64,000 nt of DNA from Chitinophagaceae bacterium (GTDB lineage: Bacteria; Bacteroidota; Bacteroidia; Chitinophagales; Chitinophagaceae), in the NCBI GenBank assembly GCA_016710165.1, contig JADJLJ010000001.1:62001-126000 (forward strand), written 5' to 3'. The notes under the pieces were generated by a model, which saw only the letters and a program-made list of their open reading frames with translations, was not told where the DNA came from and searched no databases. The stretch's first letter is position 1. Every line of letters starts with the position of its first letter. The position numbers were made by a program, and so were the translations under genes. Of this stretch, positions 57,887-64,000 are shown piece after piece.

Positions 57887-59254
57887 ATGCCAAAACGCTG
57901 GAGCCGCCGCGATGCCATCCGGGCATTGGGGTTATCGTTGGGAACTACGGCCATTCCTTTCTCTTCTTTTGCCACCGATGAAAATAAGCATCCCATTTTA
58001 TTACCCGGTAAAAAACTGAACCTGGATAAGCCGGTCACCGCTATCACCTGCGGCGCCGGGGCCCGGGGCAACGTGTATGGTAACTATGCCGTAAAATATC
58101 CCGATCAGCTGGACATCGTGGGGGTGGCTGAGCCCATTGCCCTGCGTAATGAACGCTATACCCGGAAACACAACATCAAAGAAGAGAACCGTTTTAATAC
58201 ATGGGAAGATGTTTTTAAAAGACCAAAATTTGCGGATGCCATCATCATAACCACGCCCGATAACCTTCACTACGGTCCCTGCATGAAAGCGCTGGAAATG
58301 GGATACGACGTGTTGCTGGAAAAACCCATCTCACCCAGTGAAAAGGAATGCCGGGATATTTTAGCGCTTTCAAAAAAGACCGGCAGGATCGTGGCGGTTT
58401 GCCATGTGCTGCGGTATGCACCTTATTTCATTAAACTGAAAGAGATCATCCAGAGCGGTGTACTGGGTGAAGTGGTGAGCATACAGCACCTGGAACCCAT
58501 TGAACATATCCACATGAGCCATTCGTATGTTCGTGGCAACTGGCATAACAGCAGGCAGACCACACCGATCATATTGGCCAAATCATGCCACGACCTGGAT
58601 ATCTTACGATGGATGGTAGAAAAACCCTGCACCCATATACAGGCATTCGGAAGCCTGCAATGGTTCACACAAAAAAATGCACCGGCGGGAAGTACGGCCC
58701 GTTGCACGGATGGCTGTGCGGTGGAAAAGAACTGTCCGTACTCGGCCCTGGATATTTATTACCGCAAAAGAGGCTGGAATTATGTGTTTGACCTGCCGGA
58801 AGAAAAAGAAAAGCAGGCGGACCATGTGCTGGAGCAATTAAAGACCACCAACTACGGACGCTGTGTGTACCGTATGGATAACGACCAGCCCGATCACTAC
58901 ACCAGCAATATTTTATTTGAAGGAGGACTTACGGCAGCGTTTTCCATGGAGGCTTTTACCTCGTACGACGGTAGAAGGACCCGGGTGATGGGGAGCCTGG
59001 GTGATGTGGTGGGGGATATGACATCGTTCACCATGACCGATTTCCTGACCGGTAAAAAAACAGAATGGAAGCAGGAGAGCGACGGTCATGGCGGCGGCGA
59101 CTGGCGCCTGGTGGCGGACTGGATCAATGCGGTATCGCAGCACAACCCGGCCTTGCTTACTTCCACCATTGAGGCTTCCATTGAAAGCCATATCATGGGT
59201 TTTATGGCCGAGGAAAGCAGGAAGAAAAAGAAGGTAATGGAAGTGAAACTTTGA
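57887..59254 (+). CDS. Gfo/Idh/MocA family oxidoreductase with Tat-type signal
   Basis: 455 residues from ATG 57887; an in-frame TTG six bases upstream is less likely. The N-terminus PKRWSRRDAIRALGLSLG is a twin-arginine signal. The Rossmann domain has ITCGAGARGNVYGNYAVKYP (nucleotide loop) and AIIITTPDNLHYGPCMKALE, then LLEKPISPSEKECRDI with the catalytic Lys. The C-terminal alpha/beta domain has MLHLEPIEHIHMSHSYVRGN-like sequence (HLEPIEHIHMSHSYVRG) and a Cys-rich stretch CTDGCAVEKNC. Family members oxidise or reduce sugars or open glycosidic bonds with tightly held NAD(P). Tat export implies folding with cofactor in the cytoplasm. It lies 72 bp upstream of the aminotransferase-fold gene. 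Confidence 0.87.
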   Translation: MPKRWSRRDAIRALGLSLGTTAIPFSSFATDENKHPILLPGKKLNLDKPVTAITCGAGARGNVYGNYAVKYPDQLDIVGVAEPIALRNERYTRKHNIKEENRFNTWEDVFKRPKFADAIIITTPDNLHYGPCMKALEMGYDVLLEKPISPSEKECRDILALSKKTGRIVAVCHVLRYAPYFIKLKEIIQSGVLGEVVSIQHLEPIEHIHMSHSYVRGNWHNSRQTTPIILAKSCHDLDILRWMVEKPCTHIQAFGSLQWFTQKNAPAGSTARCTDGCAVEKNCPYSALDIYYRKRGWNYVFDLPEEKEKQADHVLEQLKTTNYGRCVYRMDNDQPDHYTSNILFEGGLTAAFSMEAFTSYDGRRTRVMGSLGDVVGDMTSFTMTDFLTGKKTEWKQESDGHGGGDWRLVADWINAVSQHNPALLTSTIEASIESHIMGFMAEESRKKKKVMEVKL

Positions 59255-59289
59255 TCACCGGTCCAGGTACTTCAAACCGGGTGCCGGCG

Positions 59290-59322
59290 TTGCAACAAGA
59301 CCCAGATACGTTTTTAAATTTG
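59290..59322 (+). promoter_or_regulatory. Promoter with start codon 4 nt from the -7 box
   Basis: TTG (59290-59292) and TAAATTTG (59315-59322) are separated by 22 nt. The ATG at 59327 follows almost at once, so the mRNA would be leaderless or nearly so. Confidence 0.5.
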
Positions 59323-59326
59323 AAAT

Positions 59327-60592
59327 ATGAATAAGCGAAGCTTTATTAAGAACATGTCTTTGTTTGCGGCCGTTCCGGCATTCAGTAATATCGACAAATG
59401 GGTAAAGAAATATGAACACGTGGTTCCCGGGCAACTGGCATCGGATGAAACATTCTGGGAAGGGATCCGCAGGGGATTCCGCCTGAAGCCAGATTATATT
59501 AACCTGGAGAACGGGTATTATTGTTTTCTTCCGCAGGAAACGCTGGAGCATTTCATCAGCCACATACGGGAAGTGAATTACCAGGGATCTTATTACATGC
59601 GTACCAAACGCTTTGATGATAAACGGGCCATGGCTGAAAAACTGGCTACCCTGGCGGGTTGTACAAAGAAAGAACTGGTAATAACCCGGAATACCACCGA
59701 AGCCCTGGATATTGTGATCGGCGGCACCCATTGGGAACCCGGCGACGAAGCCCTGATGGCCGAACAGGATTATGGAGCCATGCTGGATATGTTCAAACTG
59801 GCGGCCAAACGGCATGGGATCATTAATAAGGTCATATCAATACCCAATCATCCTTCCGGCGATGAGGAGATCGTGAATTTATATGCTGCTGCCATAACCG
59901 GTAAAACAAAACTGCTGATGGTATGCCACATCATCAATATAACCGGGCAGATATTGCCTGTAAAGAAGATCTGTGATATGGCACACAGCAAAGGCGTAAA
60001 AGTGCTGGTGGACGGGGCGCATGCTTTTGCGCATTTCAGGTATTCCATCCCCGACCTGGGTTGCGATTATTATGGCACCAGCCTGCATAAATGGCTGAGC
60101 GTGCCGTTGGGCGCCGGATTTTTATATGTGAAGAAGGAAAACATAAAAGATATATGGCCTTTGTTTGGCCCCGGTGCAGATAAGAAGGAGGACGATATCT
60201 ACCGGCTGAATCATACGGGTACACACCCGGTTCATACCGACCTGGCCATTACCAATGCCATTGATTATTATTTTAAGATCGGGGCAGAAAGAAAAGAAGA
60301 ACGGCTCCGCTACCTGCAGCATTACTGGTCGGATAAACTAAGGAACCTGCCGGGTGTGGTGCTGAACACCCCTGCGGAAATAGAAAGGAGTTGCGCCATT
60401 GCCAATGTGGGCATTAAAGGAATGAAGCCGGCAGACCTTGCAGAGACCTTGCTGAAAAAGTATAAGATTTATACAGTGGCCATTGATTATGCCAATGTAC
60501 ATGGCTGCCGCATCACGCCAAATGTTTACACTACACCAGGGGAACTGGATCAATTGGTAAAGGCGATCAGGGAATTGTCGGGTAATTCCTAA
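59327..60592 (+). CDS. Class V aminotransferase-fold protein, probably exported
   Basis: 421 residues of PLP fold type I, in the class V branch (cysteine desulfurase/isopenicillin N epimerase-like). TRNTTEALDIVIGG binds the PLP phosphate, VLVDGAHAFAHF contains the Asp that holds the pyridine nitrogen, and GTSLHKWLSVPLGAG contains the Schiff-base Lys. The N-terminus MNKRSFIKNMSLFAAVPAFS looks like a Tat-type signal (KRSFIK). Some exported homologues carry such signals. The reaction is not predictable. It follows the Tat-exported Gfo/Idh/MocA gene and may share a pathway, for example in amino-sugar processing. Confidence 0.82.
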   Translation: MNKRSFIKNMSLFAAVPAFSNIDKWVKKYEHVVPGQLASDETFWEGIRRGFRLKPDYINLENGYYCFLPQETLEHFISHIREVNYQGSYYMRTKRFDDKRAMAEKLATLAGCTKKELVITRNTTEALDIVIGGTHWEPGDEALMAEQDYGAMLDMFKLAAKRHGIINKVISIPNHPSGDEEIVNLYAAAITGKTKLLMVCHIINITGQILPVKKICDMAHSKGVKVLVDGAHAFAHFRYSIPDLGCDYYGTSLHKWLSVPLGAGFLYVKKENIKDIWPLFGPGADKKEDDIYRLNHTGTHPVHTDLAITNAIDYYFKIGAERKEERLRYLQHYWSDKLRNLPGVVLNTPAEIERSCAIANVGIKGMKPADLAETLLKKYKIYTVAIDYANVHGCRITPNVYTTPGELDQLVKAIRELSGNS

Positions 60593-60597
60593 TAACC

Positions 60598-60641
60598 TCC
60601 CATCCCGGTTTCAAACCTTGAAACCAGGGGAGTGGTTTTTT
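60598..60641 (+). terminator. Terminator after the aminotransferase-fold gene
   Basis: CTCCC...GGGAG outer arms enclose a perfect inner hairpin GGTTTCAA-ACC-TTGAAACC (60607-60625), followed by GTGGTTTTTT. Confidence 0.75.
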
Positions 60642-60669
60642 GAACATATTTATCCGGATCTGGTGCAGG

Positions 60670-61629
60670 TCAGTTGGTCACTTTGAATGCTATACTTTGT
60701 ACAAGTAATTTATACCCGTTGTTCTCATACACCCGGATGATGTAATCACCGGCACCGTACCGAGGGCTTGCAAAGGTCATGGTACCTTCCTTCAGGCCGT
60801 TGGTGTATTTCCATTCGATATATTCATTGGCATGATATGCTTTGGCTCCGTATATTCCGATCCAATCGGCTTTAAAGCCCGGCAGGTTCTTGAAATTAAC
60901 CGTGATGGGTTCCCCTGCTTTGTACGTGGCTTTTTCAGTAAAGACCTGCGGACCATTTGTATTAGCATCCGGAGGTTGAGTGGTTGCCGGCTTCTGGATA
61001 ACTGCCTGTTGCTGCGTGGCCTTCCATTTATATACAATGGTGCGTTCAATGAAACGCTGTTCGTTTCCGCCACTGAGTGAAAAATGGAGGTTCAGGTATG
61101 GGATCAGTGTTCCATCCGGTTTTCTGCCCGGTTCTTTGGGAACATCAAAGGAACCAACCATGATGGCAGTACCGTTGGGCCCTGCGTTCTCATCCCCGCT
61201 CTTTCCGGATTCCGGTTTCATGAACCTCCAGTTGCCAAACATAACATAGCCGGTCACACCACCGGTTTCAGATGACAGGTTACTGATGATCCCCCTGATC
61301 GTTACTTTCTCCCCGGGAATGAGCATTCCGGGACCTTTTGCATTTTTCCATTCCCAGGCCACATGTCCACGGTATACATGGCTTTTACGGTCAACATCTG
61401 AATAATAGGAAAATTCAAAATTCATTCCCCGGTCATCTGATCTTCCGCTGAAACTGCATTTCGGCAGGCACCTGGCTTTTTGGTCCTGCAGGTTGGTCAT
61501 TCTTTCTTTTACCTCAAATTTTTCCCAAACTCCGATCTGCTGGCCTGCAGCAAAAAAGGAGGCTGTCAGCAGCAGGAGGATGCTTTGCAACCTCAACAGT
61601 AACTGCTGCCCTGTATATTTTGCTTTCAT
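60670..61629 (-). CDS. Secreted two-domain protein of unknown function
   Basis: 319 residues from the ATG at 61629; a longer in-frame start at 61725 would put a hydrophilic tail before the signal peptide. Signal peptide (LQSILLLLTASFFAAGQQ). The N-terminal beta domain has NFEFSYYSDVDRKSHVYRGH and TGYVMFGNWRFMKPESGKSG. A Thr/Pro/Gln linker leads to a C-terminal Ig-like domain (YKAGEPITVNFKNLPGFKAD, then WIGIYGAKAYHANEYIEW, closing QSIAFKVTN). The second domain resembles bacterial immunoglobulin-like or adhesion modules. Two Cys (RCLPKC) occur near the start of the mature protein. Not a named family as far as I can see. Confidence 0.62.
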   Translation of the reverse strand: MKAKYTGQQLLLRLQSILLLLTASFFAAGQQIGVWEKFEVKERMTNLQDQKARCLPKCSFSGRSDDRGMNFEFSYYSDVDRKSHVYRGHVAWEWKNAKGPGMLIPGEKVTIRGIISNLSSETGGVTGYVMFGNWRFMKPESGKSGDENAGPNGTAIMVGSFDVPKEPGRKPDGTLIPYLNLHFSLSGGNEQRFIERTIVYKWKATQQQAVIQKPATTQPPDANTNGPQVFTEKATYKAGEPITVNFKNLPGFKADWIGIYGAKAYHANEYIEWKYTNGLKEGTMTFASPRYGAGDYIIRVYENNGYKLLVQSIAFKVTN

Positions 61630-61922
61630 GATTTGTGTTTTTGGCTTCAATTGATTTTTCAAGATACGTTCCGGAACAGGGTATTTTGAATGATGGCCAT
61701 TACATTGCCGGGTGATCCAGGTCATTCAACCCTTCAGGGCTGCAGGTTGTTAAGAATAATTTTACAGAAGATCAGTTCGGTTCGTGTCCCCTCGGATCGT
61801 CTCATGATGTATGTATTGAACTGTCCGTATGAATAGATCCGTTAGTTTAAAAGTTGTTATAATTTATTTATCTTAACTTTCTTTTACCCGGTTCAGGAAT
61901 GGGTAACTTTAAAATAAACAGC

Positions 61923-63569
61923 ATGCATACGATCAAAAAACACGTTGGAATAATCATCATTGGGATCACCTGCATATTTTCCGCAGGCGCCCAATCACTG
62001 GAAAAACAAATTGACCCGTTAATAGCCGCCGAATATAAACCCGGTGGGCCCGGGGCCGCCGTGCTGATCGCCAAAGGCGGAAAAGTGATCTACCGGAAAG
62101 CTTTCGGGAATGCCAACCTGGAATTGAATGTTGCCATGAAGCCGGAGCATGTCTTTGAGCTGGGTTCCATTACCAAACAATTCACGGTCGTTTCTATTCT
62201 GATGCTGATGGAACAGGGCAAACTGAACCTGGAAGATGATATCAGCAAATACCTGACCGATTACCCCACCAAAGGAAAAAAGATCAGCATTCATCAGCTG
62301 TTGAACCATACATCGGGGATAAAAAGTTATACCGATATGGCAAACTTTATGAAACTGGCCCGTACCGATATGACCCCTGCGGAACTGATCGATGTGTTCA
62401 AAAACGAACCGATGGATTTTGATCCCGGCGAGAAATGGCATTATAACAATTCAGGTTACATCCTGCTGGGATATATCATTGAAAAGGTTTCGGGCAAGGC
62501 CTATGCGGAATTCATCGATCAGAATATTTTCAAAAAACTGGGCATGACGCATTCCTGGTACGGCGACCACAAAACCATCATCCCCAACAGGGCCAGTGGT
62601 TACCAGCCCCTGGATTCCGGGTATGCCAATGCCGATTTCTTAAGTATGACACTGCCGTATGCGGCCGGATCGTTGATGTCGAACGTGGATGATATGCTGC
62701 TATGGAACCAGGCCATTCACAACAACACACTTATTAAAAAGGAAAGCAAGGAAAAAGCATTTACGAATTATACAACCAACAGCGGGGAGCCTGTTTATTA
62801 TGGCTACGGCTGGCAGCCCGATGAGATCAATGGCAGCCCGAGCATCGAACACGGCGGTGGGATCTTTGGCTATACAACCATGGGTGTTTATATCCCCGGG
62901 GAAAATGTGTATGTTATTGTATTGACAAATACCGATGGCAGATCACCAACCGACCTGGCCATCAAAATGGCAGCCATTGCCATTGGAAGACCTTATGTTA
63001 CAAAACCCTACGTTACAGTAACGACGGAACAATTGCAAAAGTGGGTGGGCACCTATGAATTTGACGGGGCGGTGTTGCGGATGATCACATTGGAAAATGG
63101 AAACCTGTACAGCCAGCGGGAGGGAAGCAGCAAGATCAAACTGGTACCAACGGGTGCAGCGGCCTTTAACTTTGAAGGCAGCACCACGCAATATGAATTC
63201 AGGGAAGAGAACGGGAAAAGGGTTGCGTTGTGGAAAGACCGCATTAAAGTATCCAGGGGGATTGAAACGGATAAAAAACCTGCCCCTGAAAAAACTTCCA
63301 TTGCCGTAGATGCAGCCACCCTGCAGCAATACGCAGGCAGTTATGAATTACAACCCGGCTTTGTCATTGAAGTGACCACACAGGGCAACCGGATCTTTGC
63401 ACAGGCCACGGGGCAGGAAAAGTTTGAGATATATGCTGAAAAGCCCGGTACCTTCTTCCTGAAAGTAGTAAAGGCAAGTATTGATTTTAATAAAGATGCC
63501 GGTGGGGTTGTTACCAGTCTTACCCTTCACCAGGGAGGGCAGGATATTGAAGGGAAAAAGATAAAATGA
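61923..63569 (+). CDS. Serine hydrolase, beta-lactamase/esterase family with DUF3471-type tail
   Basis: 548 residues from ATG 61923; an ATG at 61899 is possible but gives a less clean signal peptide (HTIKKHVGIIIIGITCIFSA). The domain (about 25-350) is of the class C beta-lactamase/DD-peptidase fold, with S-x-x-K as SITK (residues 82-85), Y-x-N as YNNSGY and a third motif EHGGGIFG. These are the nucleophile Ser, general-base Lys and supporting residues. The C-terminal part is a repeated beta domain (WVGTYEFDGAVLRMITLENG, YAGSYELQPGFVIEVTTQGN) resembling DUF3471. It may be an esterase or D-amino peptidase in the envelope, rather than an antibiotic-resistance enzyme. Confidence 0.87.
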   Translation: MHTIKKHVGIIIIGITCIFSAGAQSLEKQIDPLIAAEYKPGGPGAAVLIAKGGKVIYRKAFGNANLELNVAMKPEHVFELGSITKQFTVVSILMLMEQGKLNLEDDISKYLTDYPTKGKKISIHQLLNHTSGIKSYTDMANFMKLARTDMTPAELIDVFKNEPMDFDPGEKWHYNNSGYILLGYIIEKVSGKAYAEFIDQNIFKKLGMTHSWYGDHKTIIPNRASGYQPLDSGYANADFLSMTLPYAAGSLMSNVDDMLLWNQAIHNNTLIKKESKEKAFTNYTTNSGEPVYYGYGWQPDEINGSPSIEHGGGIFGYTTMGVYIPGENVYVIVLTNTDGRSPTDLAIKMAAIAIGRPYVTKPYVTVTTEQLQKWVGTYEFDGAVLRMITLENGNLYSQREGSSKIKLVPTGAAAFNFEGSTTQYEFREENGKRVALWKDRIKVSRGIETDKKPAPEKTSIAVDAATLQQYAGSYELQPGFVIEVTTQGNRIFAQATGQEKFEIYAEKPGTFFLKVVKASIDFNKDAGGVVTSLTLHQGGQDIEGKKIK

Positions 63570-63588
63570 GAAGCAATATTCTATAAAT

Positions 63589-63616
63589 AAAAGGTCTGCT
63601 TTCCGGCAGACCTTTT
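63589..63616. terminator. Bidirectional terminator
   Basis: AAAAGGTCTGC-TTTCCG-GCAGACCTTTT is a perfect 11-bp stem with A/T tracts on both sides, between convergent genes. Confidence 0.85.
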
Positions 63617-63626
63617 ATCTATTCTC

Positions 63627-64000
63627 TTATTTATGAAATCCCGGCATGCCGGAAAATACCAGTCCCACCTGGAATCGGCTCAGCCTGTCTTCGGGAGCAT
63701 TGGCCAGTTCCTGGCGGTCGCTGCTCTTCCAGGCCCTGCTGTTGAAACTGCCGGTATAGCTTGCCTGGATGCCTACAGAACAACTCCGTTTTTCTGGTTT
63801 AAAACTAAACCCAAGTCCCAGGTTATAGGTTGCAAATGAGTTGGTGAATTTAACCGCACGGATCGCATTCTGCGTGCCGGGAGAATTCAATACATCATTA
63901 AAGTTCACGCCTGAATTATCCTTGTAAAACTTTGCCTGGAATCCTTCTGCACCAATACCAACCATCGGGTAAAGCATGATCTTTTCTGAAGGTATCACAT
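63627..64000 (-). CDS. Outer membrane beta-barrel protein, C-terminal part (cut by window edge)
   Basis: About 124 C-terminal residues are visible; the start lies beyond the window, and the first apparent start codon (GTG at 63998) is an edge artefact. Alternating strands (IMLYPMVGIGAEGFQAKFYK, NLGLGFSFKPEKRSCSVGIQ, RFQVGLVFSGMPGFHK) and an aromatic near C-terminus suggest a barrel of the porin/OmpA-like family. Function cannot be inferred from the fragment. Confidence 0.6.
   Translation of the reverse strand, partial: VIPSEKIMLYPMVGIGAEGFQAKFYKDNSGVNFNDVLNSPGTQNAIRAVKFTNSFATYNLGLGFSFKPEKRSCSVGIQASYTGSFNSRAWKSSDRQELANAPEDRLSRFQVGLVFSGMPGFHK

Noticed and set aside
61923..63569. Calling the serine hydrolase a beta-lactamase
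   Set aside because: The fold motifs are shared by esterases and peptidases, and the DUF3471-like tail is typical of non-resistance hydrolases.

Overview
The window looks like a chromosomal segment of a Bacteroidota bacterium, most likely of the Chitinophagaceae or a near relative. The signs are TonB-dependent receptors with carboxypeptidase-like N-terminal domains, OmpA proteins with thrombospondin type 3 repeats, a T9SS sorting domain, a BACON/IPT/NHL lipoprotein, type B L31, promoters of the TTG-N19..23-TAnnTTTG type, and starts mostly without strong Shine-Dalgarno sequences. No phage, plasmid, IS transposase, CRISPR array or rRNA operon is visible. Assignment below the phylum is inference.

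Layout. 1-10 kb: 5' end of ung, tRNA-Arg(UCU), MATE exporter, abundant OmpA protein, ABC-F ATPase, DUF3347 protein with a TonB receptor, and two exported proteins on the minus strand. 10-16 kb: a translation block thrS-infC-(rluF, hypothetical)-rpmI-rplT. 16-24 kb: arginine decarboxylase-like gene, NTF2-like protein, Hsp20, bacilliredoxin, an enlarged Lgt, a second TonB-type barrel, YajQ and L31. 24-30 kb: GlmU-like transferase, tpiA, flippase, glycosyltransferase, methyltransferase and cyclophilin. 30-35 kb: an exported Ppx/GppA-like protein with a membrane-anchored coiled-coil partner, small membrane proteins, and an RRM protein behind a long leader. 35-44.5 kb: GH47 mannosidase, Tet-type MFS, Mur ligase paralogue and hutI, then an acetyl-CoA hydrolase/transferase on the opposite strand flanked by two hairpin repeats, then bifunctional ftcD. 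hutI and ftcD represent the lower histidine degradation route.

44.5-53.7 kb is the accessory part. Single genes (two tiny ORFs, BACON/IPT/NHL lipoprotein, cold-shock protein, four-CHRD T9SS protein, a lipoprotein) are separated by copies of one hairpin-forming intergenic repeat built around CCGTTGGTC...GACCAACGG. One copy supplies the C-terminus of the NHL protein. tRNA-Thr(CGU) and a 23-bp tandem repeat follow. 53.7-64 kb: a second OmpA/TSP3 protein, a tandem pair of exported paralogues separated by a 114-bp near-perfect palindrome, a Tat-type Gfo/Idh/MocA oxidoreductase with a class V aminotransferase-fold protein, a two-domain secreted protein, a DUF3471-type serine hydrolase, and a truncated outer-membrane barrel gene.

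Three genes (thrS, the flippase, and a lipoprotein at 52.7 kb) are each broken by one base in or beside a homopolymer. That pattern suggests assembly indels as much as biology. The best candidates for something new are the repeat cluster, the exported Ppx/GppA-like pair, the unannotated small ORFs (30039-30143, 45479-45698) and the palindrome-separated paralogue pair.
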